This document shows, piece after piece, positions 7,342 to 14,837 of a stretch of DNA of 64,000 nt. Positions within the stretch are counted from its first letter, which is position 1; every line of letters starts with the position of its first letter. The position numbers and the translations under genes were made by a program. A model generated the notes under the pieces. It worked only from the letters and a program-made list of their open reading frames with translations, had not been told where the DNA came from and made no database searches. Origin of the DNA: Chitinophaga japonensis (GTDB lineage: Bacteria > Bacteroidota > Bacteroidia > Chitinophagales > Chitinophagaceae); NCBI RefSeq assembly GCF_007830125.1, contig NZ_VLLG01000003.1, positions 82,109-146,108 of the forward strand. The letters are read 5' to 3'.

Positions 7342-8414
7342 AGCAGTTTGAATAAGATATCTTCAAGGTCAAGTAAATAATCAAAAAGACGTATTTCAAA
7401 ATCGAGGTTATCCTTAGGCGCAGGGAAGGGGCAGTCATAGACATGGAGGTAGAGCGGTTCCTCCTGCACAACATCTTCCTGCCGGTTGGATTCAAAGTAG
7501 TCCACGGCCTGCTCATAGAGCCACCCGTCCTCCGGCCAGATAATGGAGATATATTCATTGGCAAGCGTACGGTATTCCTCCGATGGTAAGAGAAAGCCGT
7601 CAAATACATTATCATGGTAAGTCCGCTGGGGATATTGTTTATAAAGCGCAAAAAAATTGGATGCCACCTTATGTATTTCCCGCTGCAGGGCGGTGACAGG
7701 CTTAAGACGCTTTAAACGTCCCTGCCAGCGTGGGAGGTGACTGCTATCATTGATCAGGTCAAGCATGTGATAACCCTCATTGCGAACCTGGACAAACTCG
7801 TCCACGATTCCCCTTAGTTCCCCCTCACTGTATTCCCCTTCCATGTCGCAGAGCATTTCCCCGATCATCTCATAACAGCCCCCCATATAACCATCCCGGA
7901 AGTTGGGTAAGCTGACCACTTGGCAGAGGTATGCCAGCACGGACATGAGCAGGAGATACTCCCGCCGGTGACTGCGATCTCTACCGAGCCTATAAATGGG
8001 ACGTAAGGGAATCTGGTAAAGGTGCAAGCCGGTGTCAAGCTGTGCGGCAGTTACCAGGCGCACCCGGCCGTCTATCTCTGCAATTTCCAAGTACCCATCA
8101 ATTTTCGGGTTGACAATTTCCACTGCGGCCTTATAAGCAAGGTGGACGTTCAGGGGGAAGACGTTCACGGAAGCCGGTAGCGGCTCAAAGCCGAAGGATG
8201 CAGCCAAATGGCCAAGGCTTTCAAAGAAGTCAGTTTCCTTTTGTCGCCAGCCCGCCAGCAGTTCCCGCTTTACAAGTGGCAGGAAGCGATGGCTCAGAAA
8301 AGCATCGGCAACCTGTCGGGCGGCACTGCCCGTCGTTTGTCCTTTCTTATTTCGGCTGCGTCTTTGCGTTCGTTCGATCTGTTTGCCAGTATGGCTAGTC
8401 CGTAACCTTTCCAT
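7338..8414 (-). CDS. PRTRC system protein F
   Basis: The product is 358 residues, mostly helical and cytoplasmic, with a basic N-terminal tail of about 30 residues and an acidic C-terminus (LDFEIRLFDYLLDLED). Assignment rests on length and on the E-C-F-B-ThiF gene order typical of PRTRC loci; no catalytic motif is visible. It is translationally coupled to protein B. In the 61-nt gap before it a 15-codon open frame (MNENEESGNSEAAAR) ends shortly upstream; it may be a leader peptide or chance. Confidence 0.72.
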   Translation of the reverse strand: MERLRTSHTGKQIERTQRRSRNKKGQTTGSAARQVADAFLSHRFLPLVKRELLAGWRQKETDFFESLGHLAASFGFEPLPASVNVFPLNVHLAYKAAVEIVNPKIDGYLEIAEIDGRVRLVTAAQLDTGLHLYQIPLRPIYRLGRDRSHRREYLLLMSVLAYLCQVVSLPNFRDGYMGGCYEMIGEMLCDMEGEYSEGELRGIVDEFVQVRNEGYHMLDLINDSSHLPRWQGRLKRLKPVTALQREIHKVASNFFALYKQYPQRTYHDNVFDGFLLPSEEYRTLANEYISIIWPEDGWLYEQAVDYFESNRQEDVVQEEPLYLHVYDCPFPAPKDNLDFEIRLFDYLLDLEDILFKLL

Positions 8415-8475
8415 TGATTTTCAATTTTAGCGGGCAGCAGCCTCGCTGTTCCCGGATTCTTCATTTTCATTCATT

Positions 8476-8694
8476 TTAGCCCTTTGTACCTACGACAGTC
8501 GATAACGTATACTGCACCTCATCATCCTGAATAAGGGGGCCGGTAGGTTTGGCCGACAGGAGAAAAGGGTACATGGGAGCATAGTGGTCCATTACAGCCT
8601 CCACGCTCCATGCGGGGCTGGGGTCAGATAGTCTGATCTTTGTGTCCCCGTCCTGAATTATGAATACCCGGGGCATGATTGTTGCTTCATTCAT
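8476..8694 (-). CDS. PRTRC system protein C
   Basis: This small protein of 66-72 residues may start at ATG 8694 or at ATG 8676 (MPRVFIIQDG). The sequence has the compact beta-grasp-like pattern of protein C, with SPAWSVEAVMDHYAPMYP followed by GPLIQDDEVQYTLS and a Gly-Thr-Lys-Gly tail. A C-terminal glycine in a small beta-grasp protein next to a ThiF enzyme resembles ubiquitin-like modifiers. That resemblance is my inference; the last residue here is Gly. Confidence 0.82.
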   Translation of the reverse strand: MNEATIMPRVFIIQDGDTKIRLSDPSPAWSVEAVMDHYAPMYPFLLSAKPTGPLIQDDEVQYTLSTVVGTKG

Positions 8695-8711
8695 GGCGAT
8701 ACGATTAAAGG

Positions 8712-9221
8712 TTAAAACAATTCAGGTGCGAACTTTTCGGACAGTTCCGTGCGGCGTTTGCGGATGGATTCGGCGTGGTCGGGGAAGTCATTCGGGTCAG
8801 GGCATTTCATCCATGCTTCCCGATATTTGCCTTCCTTGGCCAGTTCGTCCACCGTTTTCATGGCCGCTTCGTACCTCTTTTTCTTTTCCTCTTTGGCTTT
8901 AGCTTCCGCTGCAGCCTTTTCCTTTTCCATTGCGGACTGTTTTCTAGCTTCCTCCATCTGTTTCAGGTAGTGTTCCATATCGGTCTGCAGTTCGTTATTA
9001 GCAGCGAAAGGTTTGCGGATGGTATCAAAGAAAAGCTGGTCAAGCGTTTCCGGTGTTCCGTTCAGGTTAAATGCCGGAATAATCTTTACTGCCCTGTCCC
9101 CGCAAGGTTTCCTGCGAAAGAGGACAGACATAATAATTTCATCTGTGGAGTTATCAAGCTGGATGGTCCAGCTACCCTTTGCCTCCAGAGCGGCCAGTTG
9201 TTTAAAAAAAGTACTTTCCAT
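8712..9221 (-). CDS. PRTRC system protein E
   Basis: This protein of 169 residues has an N-terminal beta-rich domain (about 1-85, with WTIQLDNSTDEIIMSVLFRR). A long, strongly charged coiled-coil helix follows (about 95-135, rich in Ala, Lys and Glu), then a short C-terminal segment. That architecture is typical of PRTRC protein E. It lies 17 nt upstream of protein C. It probably acts as a scaffold, but no experimental role is known to me. Confidence 0.82.
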   Translation of the reverse strand: MESTFFKQLAALEAKGSWTIQLDNSTDEIIMSVLFRRKPCGDRAVKIIPAFNLNGTPETLDQLFFDTIRKPFAANNELQTDMEHYLKQMEEARKQSAMEKEKAAAEAKAKEEKKKRYEAAMKTVDELAKEGKYREAWMKCPDPNDFPDHAESIRKRRTELSEKFAPELF

Positions 9222-9250
9222 TTATACGTAATTTTATCGGTGTTGAACAT

Positions 9251-9505
9251 TCAGTGAAAAAGGCCGTTGAACCATTCCAAGAGCAGGAGCAGCGTACCTG
9301 CTAAAATGGCCAGTAAGCCCAATAGGTTAAAAATCCATTCTATAAAAAGGACCAGCAGTGCCACGGGGTAGCTGCTGAAGTGCTGCAGGCCGGCAATACC
9401 ACGGCGGTTAAAGCGGCGATATCCGATGATGAAGCGGATGAGCAGTCCGGCAAGAACCAGCAGGATGCCGTGAAACTGGACCGATGAAAAAGAGAATATA
9501 TCCAT
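9251..9505 (-). CDS. Small inner-membrane protein of the ICE
   Basis: The product is 84 residues with about three hydrophobic segments (FHGILLVLAGLLIRFIIGY, VALLVLFIEWIFNLLGLLAI, GTLLLLLEWF) separated by a basic loop RRFNRRG. No family function is recognised. It precedes protein E by 29 nt in the same direction and belongs to the PRTRC operon. A membrane anchor for that system is possible. Confidence 0.6.
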   Translation of the reverse strand: MDIFSFSSVQFHGILLVLAGLLIRFIIGYRRFNRRGIAGLQHFSSYPVALLVLFIEWIFNLLGLLAILAGTLLLLLEWFNGLFH

Positions 9506-9537
9506 GACATTTGTTTTATAGGTAACTACATTGCTGT

Positions 9538-9858
9538 TCAGTGTTCAGCCGGTATAAGCGGCCATTGTATGTGGTGGTAATCATCCCGCTCAACGAAGGG
9601 CATCCCTTTAGTTAAGTAGTAAGCGAAGGCGATGCCTGTAACATTCACCGAGCGGATTTTTCCCAGCCTGAGCCTTTTACGTTTTGCCTGCACGTCCAGT
9701 AGGGAGCGGGCGAGGGGATAGCTGTCGGCAATCACGTTAAAGTAGTAGCCTTTGAAGTACTTTCCTTTCCGGTTGGTAGCTTCCGCGCAGAAGCGCCAAT
9801 GGAAGAAAGCGGAGATCGGGTGGTTATTCATTTTGCAGTTACGGCATTTATTGGTCAT
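9538..9858 (-). CDS. Hypothetical ICE protein with N-terminal CxxC
   Basis: The product is 106 residues. The N-terminus carries Cys5, Cys8 and later Cys24, which could bind a metal; the remainder is basic, with QAKRKRLRLGKIR. It is separated from the next upstream gene by one nucleotide, showing tight operon organisation. No family assignment. Confidence 0.55.
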   Translation of the reverse strand: MTNKCRNCKMNNHPISAFFHWRFCAEATNRKGKYFKGYYFNVIADSYPLARSLLDVQAKRKRLRLGKIRSVNVTGIAFAYYLTKGMPFVERDDYHHIQWPLIPAEH

Positions 9859-9859
9859 T

Positions 9860-10339
9860 TCAATACGATTTATACTTTAGAAATTCATTGATCTTGTTAT
9901 CAGCTTCCGCATAGTCCTTACACCCATGCAGGGAGCAGGTAAGTTCCTTTACCGAGTTAACCGGAATCAGGGGAGAAAGCAGGTATTCCTTAAGGAGTTT
10001 GCCGATGCGCACTTGCAGACGGTAGGGTTGAGTTATCCGGTTGCGGAGTTTCTGCGCCTTCAGGGCATCTGCAACGTTTCCGGTCTGGCGGTACCTGTCC
10101 AATAGACGGCACATTTCACCGTAGCGGCCATAGCGTCTGAGTCCGGATTTTCCTTTCCTTTTTTTGGGCGGTGTCCTCCGGCGCAGGTCGTTCCAGAACT
10201 CCTCATGGGAATAACCTTGAAATTCCGCTGACATGATACTGTAAGCAAATACAGGCTGCTGCCGATAGAGGCGGCGCGCTTTCCGCATTCTCCGGATGCG
10301 CAGGAGCGTCTCAGGTGCATATTTATACCCCTTTTTCAT
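9860..10339 (-). CDS. Hypothetical basic ICE protein
   Basis: The product is 159 residues and highly basic (RIRRMRKARRLYRQQ near residue 15, then PPKKRKGKSGLRRYGRYG), suggesting DNA or RNA binding. There is no signal peptide, membrane segment or known catalytic motif. The start codon overlaps the stop of the upstream gene by 4 nt. It is part of the minus-strand run that contains SSB and DUF932, so a DNA-maintenance role is plausible but unproven. Confidence 0.58.
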   Translation of the reverse strand: MKKGYKYAPETLLRIRRMRKARRLYRQQPVFAYSIMSAEFQGYSHEEFWNDLRRRTPPKKRKGKSGLRRYGRYGEMCRLLDRYRQTGNVADALKAQKLRNRITQPYRLQVRIGKLLKEYLLSPLIPVNSVKELTCSLHGCKDYAEADNKINEFLKYKSY

Positions 10340-10665
10340 TGCTTTGCCGCTTTAGCCAAAAGGTTCACACCGGAACGTATATCTTCTTCATTGAAGATGG
10401 TGGGATAGATATAGGTTCCCGGCATAACGACCACTTCCGTACCTTTAACCCTAAAGAAGTCCATGCCCTTATGCCTGTCAACCGCGTACAGCATATCATA
10501 TTCCTTTTCCATTGCCGTAGGGCAGAACTGAAAGTCCCGGTAGCTTATCATGTTGACCAGTTGCTCAATGCTGAATACATGAGAGCAGGGAATGACGATG
10601 AGGTCATCCATTGTAAAAGTTATGCTGGGGTGGTTCCCTTTTGACTTGAGGTGATAGGTATTCAT
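10336..10665 (-). CDS. Hypothetical ICE protein
   Basis: The product is 109 residues, soluble, with mixed alpha/beta predicted from the pattern. It contains two cysteines (PCSHVF, QFCPTAM) and a glycine-proline turn (VMPGTYIYPT). It is translationally coupled to the gene at 9860. I cannot name a family. Confidence 0.55.
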   Translation of the reverse strand: MNTYHLKSKGNHPSITFTMDDLIVIPCSHVFSIEQLVNMISYRDFQFCPTAMEKEYDMLYAVDRHKGMDFFRVKGTEVVVMPGTYIYPTIFNEEDIRSGVNLLAKAAKQ

Positions 10666-10689
10666 GATATTAATTATTAGGGTTCGTAT

Positions 10690-11088
10690 TTATTCGTGTT
10701 TGTTGATCGTATCGTCCGGGAACAGCAGCAGCACCACTTTTATAAAGTCTTGGTCGGGATGCCTGCGCAGCGTGACATATTGGACCAGCATCTGCCGAAC
10801 GATATCCTGTAGTTCCGGGGTGAGCAATCGCTTAGCGAATTGCTCCGGGTCATTTCGTAGATTGTAGCTGTTGCCGGTGATCAGGCGCTTGAGCATAGCA
10901 TGTTTCTGCATATACACATCATAGGCAAGTTTGGACGCAGTCCACTCCCGTTTAATGATCTCCGCATTTTCTTCCAATGCGCTGCACATTTCCAGTAGAT
11001 AATTAATAAGAGAAGGCATTTCGCCGGGGAACAGCATAAGCAGCAGCTTTGCCCTGTCCCTGTCGGTCATATTATCCAGTGCTTTCAT
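10690..11088 (-). CDS. Hypothetical all-helical ICE protein
   Basis: The product is 132 residues, almost entirely amphipathic helix (LMLFPGEMPSLINYLLEM, then repeated KRL and QDI segments), with an acidic, basic-capped C-terminus. No motif gives a function. The start overlaps the stop of the upstream gene by 4 nt (ATGA), so the two are coupled. Confidence 0.55.
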   Translation of the reverse strand: MKALDNMTDRDRAKLLLMLFPGEMPSLINYLLEMCSALEENAEIIKREWTASKLAYDVYMQKHAMLKRLITGNSYNLRNDPEQFAKRLLTPELQDIVRQMLVQYVTLRRHPDQDFIKVVLLLFPDDTINKHE

Positions 11089-11282
11089 GGTGTTGCATTT
11101 TTAACGTTTCCCAATTCCAGTAATTTATCGTAGACATCCTGCCAGTAAGCCGAAAGCTCCCTATCCAAAGCCGCAAAGGCGGGGTCATCATGGTGGAAGT
11201 ACCTGAACAGATCGGCCTGTTTCAGGGCGGCATTCAGGTCGGTGATCTCCAATTTTTTGCCGTTGCTGTCGAAAATGAACAT
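11085..11282 (-). CDS. Small hypothetical ICE protein
   Basis: The open frame begins at 11348, but its first 22 codons overlap the end of the upstream gene and look non-native. The ATG at 11282 (MFIFDSNGKKLEITDL) is the likely start and leaves a 14-nt gap to that gene. The resulting 65-residue protein is acidic (FHHDDPAFAALDRELSAYW). Function unknown. Confidence 0.5.
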   Translation of the reverse strand: MFIFDSNGKKLEITDLNAALKQADLFRYFHHDDPAFAALDRELSAYWQDVYDKLLELGNVKNATP

Positions 11283-11296
11283 GGGAGCATTATAGC

Positions 11297-11683
11297 TTAG
11301 TGAACAATATCCTTTCCGTAGCATGCTGTGTTGATGGCTTTGACGCACTCTTTAAAAGGCAGGACAAAGCGATTCACGTAATCTTCTGCGGAAGTACCTT
11401 TCCGGCGTTCATGGTTTATGATACGCGGGTCATCATTTATCTCAAACCAGCGTAGTTTACCAACCAGTGGGTGACTGAATATTTCCTTCCTGTAGCGCTC
11501 ATCCCAATCGTCTACGGTAGCAACACGCAGCCTAACCACATCCCTGTCGTGCCTTAATTCAGATAGGGCAGCATCAATATCCTCCCGTGTATGGTGAGGT
11601 TCGGGGAATAGGATAAACCCGGCACCATTTTCTGACACGATTTCCCACGTATATTGAATCCCGTTTTTAGTTTTTTCAGTCAT
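11297..11683 (-). CDS. Hypothetical ICE protein
   Basis: The product is 128 residues, soluble and rich in Arg, Asp and Glu. It has an N-terminal beta-like half (WEIVSENGAGFILFPEPHH) and a helical C-terminal half ending in NTACYGKDIVH. No known motif is visible. It lies 11 nt downstream of the 11695 gene within the SSB-PRTRC operon. Confidence 0.55.
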   Translation of the reverse strand: MTEKTKNGIQYTWEIVSENGAGFILFPEPHHTREDIDAALSELRHDRDVVRLRVATVDDWDERYRKEIFSHPLVGKLRWFEINDDPRIINHERRKGTSAEDYVNRFVLPFKECVKAINTACYGKDIVH

Positions 11684-11694
11684 ATCCTTTCGTT

Positions 11695-11967
11695 TTAGTT
11701 AAATTTTTCATCCGTATTTCTGAGGTAGTCGGTAAGCGCTGCTACCATTCTTTCCGCATCCTCAGTACCCGGTGCGAAGTATTCAGCCATATGCCGTAAG
11801 ATTGCGCAGTGGATTACCTTTGCTAACCTGTAAGTTCCCGGTGCTTCCTTGTTGTCCCTGCAAACAGGGGCTTTCAATGCAAGTTCAAGTAGGCTTGCCA
11901 GATAGTTAATGGGCGGTTCCGCATCCAACAGCGTTTTATAGCTATCCAATATTTCCTTTGTATTCAT
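11695..11967 (-). CDS. Hypothetical small helical ICE protein
   Basis: The product is 90 residues and helical, with Leu and Ala repeats (LDAEPPINYLASLLELAL) and no catalytic signature. It lies 50 nt downstream of ssb in the same direction. No family recognised. Confidence 0.52.
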   Translation of the reverse strand: MNTKEILDSYKTLLDAEPPINYLASLLELALKAPVCRDNKEAPGTYRLAKVIHCAILRHMAEYFAPGTEDAERMVAALTDYLRNTDEKFN

Positions 11968-12017
11968 GATGGTGTTATTGAGGGAGCCGCCATCGGTCAG
12001 CGGCCCCCGGTGAATAA

Positions 12018-12422
12018 TCAGAAGGGCAGGTCGTCTTCAGTGACAGCAACCATTTCCGTTTCCGCTGGTGCCGGAGCCGTAGCACCTTGCGCTTTGTTGT
12101 CCTTCCTACGTCCTCCGGAAAGAAATTCAATATCACGGATATGGAAATCGAGCGAAGGGGTAGCCTGTCCCTGTTTGTTGATATAGGCGTCAGCCTTCAG
12201 GCGTCCGGTCAGCATCAACATGGTCCCCTTTGTCAGGTAGGGGGCAATATTGGTGGTCTTCCAATAGGCGCAGCGGAAATATTCCGTTGAGGTGATTGTT
12301 TCACCATTGGCATTGCGGTAGCTTTCATTAACCGCCAGGTTAAAGGCTACAAGCTGTTTGTTGGATTTGGTAGTGTTGACGGTTGCGTCAGCGGTTAATC
12401 TTCCTTTGATGGTCGTTTTCAT
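12018..12422 (-). CDS. ssb: Single-stranded DNA-binding protein
   Basis: The product is 134 residues. An OB fold occupies residues 1-105 (MKTTIKGRLTADATV, then VAFNLAVNESY, then STEYFRCAYW, then GTMLMLTGRL). A low-complexity Ala/Pro linker follows, then the acidic tip DDLPF that SSB proteins use to recruit partner enzymes. As part of an ICE operon it would coat transferred single-stranded DNA. Start and length fit the family. Confidence 0.95.
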   Translation of the reverse strand: MKTTIKGRLTADATVNTTKSNKQLVAFNLAVNESYRNANGETITSTEYFRCAYWKTTNIAPYLTKGTMLMLTGRLKADAYINKQGQATPSLDFHIRDIEFLSGGRRKDNKAQGATAPAPAETEMVAVTEDDLPF

Positions 12423-12489
12423 AATCTTGATATTTTAGAATTTTCGATGCAATGAAGGCAGCCGCCATGCGGACGGCTGCCGGATGTTA

Positions 12490-13569
12490 TCAGTTCAGTT
12501 GCAGGGCATCCACCCCGTTTTCCATGTAAGCCACGCAGAGGTCAAAAGCCCGTTGTCCCCGTTGCTGCGCTGTTCCCCCATAGAGGATGGAGCCGATTTT
12601 TTTCTCCGCTGTTTTATAGGACTTCACGTTTTGGTAGTATCCGGTCACGGCATTATATGCGCCGAACAGCGTACCCTTGGTCGTTTCCAGTTGCTGGGTT
12701 TCGTTCCCCATCGCATAGGCAACAACCTCCTCACAGGTATTTTTAAAATGGGTGGACAGGTCACTGTATTTCCCTTCGATGACCTTGGTAAGTACCTCTT
12801 TCGATGGTGCCATCGCCATTTCGATCAGTCGGCGGACATGCCTGTCCATGATAGGAGTTACAGCCATTCGGTTGAACAGTCCGGCCGTTTCGGCGGTTGC
12901 CCTGCGGGTAAGGTGCAGCACCTGTGCCGCCTGTTGCAGCCGGTCTTTCGCTTTTGCCGTATGGCGGATGCGCTTCACGTTGGAGCAGTTATGGAGGGCT
13001 GCGTTCAGGGTGTTGGCGCAGACAATACGGACCGGTGTAAAACCGATCAGGATGCTACCTGAGCCATCATGAGAGGTCGTAATAAACAGGTAACGTTCGA
13101 TCACATCATCACTTCCGCCGATGCGGATATAGTCGGGCAGTCTGACCGTGATAAAAATGCGCTCGCCCCTGCCGAGGGCGCCTGCCGTTTCATAGCGGAT
13201 ATCCGCGCTATTGCTTACCAGCGAATCGAGGAAAGCGAAAGCGTCCGCATTCTGTACCACCTCATAGTTCTTTCCCACCACACCGAGGGGAATGTTTTTA
13301 TCCGTGCGTACGGTGGCGTAATAATCAGGCACCACCAGTTCAGGGCTTACGATACCCGTACCAGCGAGTAAGCCATCGAGGTCGCTGCGCTCGTTCCTAA
13401 CAAATAGGCGCTGTTTGCTGACGTGGAAATCAAGGCCAGCGTACCGGATTGCCTGCTGGGCGGTAGGGTATTCCGAAACTACCGTTCCGAGGCCATGCCA
13501 AGCTTTTTCTTTGGTGGAGAAAAAGCTATGTTTATTCGTGTCATTGTCAAAGAAAAGATTGTGGGACAT
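12490..13569 (-). CDS. DUF932 phage/plasmid-like protein
   Basis: The product is 359 residues. The family is recognised from the N-terminus (STKEKAWHGLGTVVSEYPT), the central GVVGKNYEVVQNADAFAFLD, and the C-terminal GNETQQLETTKGTLFGAYN. DUF932 proteins are widespread on plasmids, phages and ICEs next to SSB and recombination genes, but their activity is not established. It lies at or near the head of the minus-strand operon, 67 nt upstream of ssb. A small hairpin lies in its leader at 13585-13601. Confidence 0.9.
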   Translation of the reverse strand: MSHNLFFDNDTNKHSFFSTKEKAWHGLGTVVSEYPTAQQAIRYAGLDFHVSKQRLFVRNERSDLDGLLAGTGIVSPELVVPDYYATVRTDKNIPLGVVGKNYEVVQNADAFAFLDSLVSNSADIRYETAGALGRGERIFITVRLPDYIRIGGSDDVIERYLFITTSHDGSGSILIGFTPVRIVCANTLNAALHNCSNVKRIRHTAKAKDRLQQAAQVLHLTRRATAETAGLFNRMAVTPIMDRHVRRLIEMAMAPSKEVLTKVIEGKYSDLSTHFKNTCEEVVAYAMGNETQQLETTKGTLFGAYNAVTGYYQNVKSYKTAEKKIGSILYGGTAQQRGQRAFDLCVAYMENGVDALQLN

Positions 13570-13584
13570 AATTTTTGTTTTTTT

Positions 13585-13601
13585 GCTGCCTATTGGGCAG
13601 C
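13585..13601. promoter_or_regulatory. Leader hairpin upstream of DUF932 gene
   Basis: GCTGCC and GGCAGC flank a TATTG loop, 16 nt upstream of the DUF932 start. On the minus strand it is followed by an A-rich tract, not T residues, so it is not a terminator for this operon. A 5'-leader stabilising or regulatory role is possible. Confidence 0.35.
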
Positions 13602-13616
13602 GGGTTCAACATAGAA

Positions 13617-13856
13617 TTAACTCTTCCTTCCCTCAGCCACCCTGCGGATAATTGCTTTTAGGGAGGCCAAGAATTTCGGGGCGGTCTTTTTTTGCTTTTG
13701 CTGCATGGTCGCTGCCATTTCCATCAATGGAAAAGTGACTTCGGGATTTTCCTGCCCATGCCACGGATTTTCCCGCAAGGCAAAAACGAACTGTTTGGTT
13801 CGGATGCCGTTCTGCTCTTTTTTCCTGTTCATCATTTCCTGTTTTAGTGAAACCAT
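13617..13856 (-). CDS. Possible small hypothetical protein upstream of DUF932
   Basis: The open frame encodes 79 residues, basic and Gln/Lys-rich (MMNRKKEQNGIRTKQFVFALRENP, then KQKKTAPKFLASLKAIIRR). It runs in the same direction as the DUF932 gene and ends 47 nt upstream of it. An overlapping minus-strand frame exists at 13633-13899. No homology is recognised, so it may be a real first gene of the operon or chance. Confidence 0.38.
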   Translation of the reverse strand: MVSLKQEMMNRKKEQNGIRTKQFVFALRENPWHGQENPEVTFPLMEMAATMQQKQKKTAPKFLASLKAIIRRVAEGRKS

Positions 13857-14328
13857 TTTTTTCTTTTCCTTTTTCTTTTTTCATCAGCCCCTTTCTCATG
13901 CTTTTTTATTGGGACGGATTGAAAAGACAACAGGGATTGAATGCCCGTCCACCGGATAGGGGCAAGGTTCGTGGAATAGCGGAGCGTAGCGAGCATATGC
14001 CGCGAAAGGGCTTGCCCTATTCCGGTAGGGCATTACCTTCGTTGTCCCTTTTCTCCGGCCATAAAAAAGCCATTAGCAAGGGGTGGTGCAGAAAGGAGAA
14101 GCCCTCAAGCTTTTTGCGTCAGGGATTGCAGCGGCATCCCAGACGAAGGAAGGATATAGCGGAAAGCCCGACCGCCGTTGCGGTGACGCCCCGGAAATCA
14201 AGCAATGTAAAAGGAGCTCTAGTTCGGCTGCGCGGCCCGTTATGCCACTGGCGGTATAAACTGCCCTTACCGATACGTAATGCAGCAGGCCGTCGTAATT
14301 TTCGTATATTGAATGAAAGGACCCTATA
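13857..14328. other. Long non-coding interval with structured repeats
   Basis: A plus-strand frame spans most of this stretch, but its composition (Arg, Pro and Ser runs) does not look like a protein. It contains the palindromic cluster at 13959-14032. It separates the minus-strand PRTRC operon from plus-strand accessory genes, so a divergent promoter or replication/transfer site is plausible. Confidence 0.45.
13959..14032. repeat. Inverted-repeat cluster resembling the oriT candidate
   Basis: GGGCAAG at 13960-13966 pairs with CTTGCCC at 14011-14017. Overlapping it, TGCCCTA / TAGGGCA (14013-14032) forms a perfect 7-bp stem with a TTCCGG loop. The left arm context GGGCAAGGTTCG differs by one base from GGGCAAGATTCG in the hairpin at 1549. 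Confidence 0.45.
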
Positions 14329-14559
14329 ATGAAACTCAATTTAACCATTGAACAGATCCTTACCCTCGTGAAGCAATTGCCACCGGATCAGAAAAAGGAA
14401 CTCGCACAGGAATTGGAAAAAGAAGGAATCGATGAGCGGTTTTTTGACCTGCTGAACCATGCACGGGAGAACCCAGAATGGCATGAATTCTCAGCAGAAG
14501 CTGATTTTATCAGGAGGAAGTTATATGAGAAATTGTGCCAACTGAAGGGAGGAAAGTAA
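14329..14559 (+). CDS. Small hypothetical protein, antitoxin-like N-terminus
   Basis: The product is 76 residues. It begins MKLNLTIEQILTLVKQLPP, then DQKKELAQELEKEG. This resembles the short helical N-terminal segment seen in several stand-alone antitoxin-type proteins that precede PIN or RelE toxins. No toxin gene follows, so any such role is uncertain. The C-terminal half is acidic and aromatic. Codon pattern and a clean start support a real gene. Confidence 0.5.
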   Translation: MKLNLTIEQILTLVKQLPPDQKKELAQELEKEGIDERFFDLLNHARENPEWHEFSAEADFIRRKLYEKLCQLKGGK

Positions 14560-14837
14560 AAGTTGCGGCGGCGGTGAATCCATTTTCCTTTCGGTTGATT
14601 GAAAGAACTTATGTCAATTTGATAGCTCCGTTCCTACCTTGATTAGGGCTTATTCAGCCCCTGGATAATTACGCATTTTTTTTACCGGTAAATCCCGGTA
14701 TTTGGCTGTGCTTGCTCGTTTCATCCTATAGTTCAGTAGATTAGAGTTTGTAAAAAACAGTTAACTACGATTCACAAGAACATTTATTTGAACCCCCTGA
14801 CCGAACATTTGATCACCCATTACCTAAATTAAAGACT

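Noticed and set aside
13847-14329. 160-codon plus-strand frame in the gap before the 14329 gene
   Set aside because: Low-complexity start (Phe/Ser/Pro) and an Arg/Pro-rich body without domain pattern. The region holds inverted repeats and is more likely non-coding.
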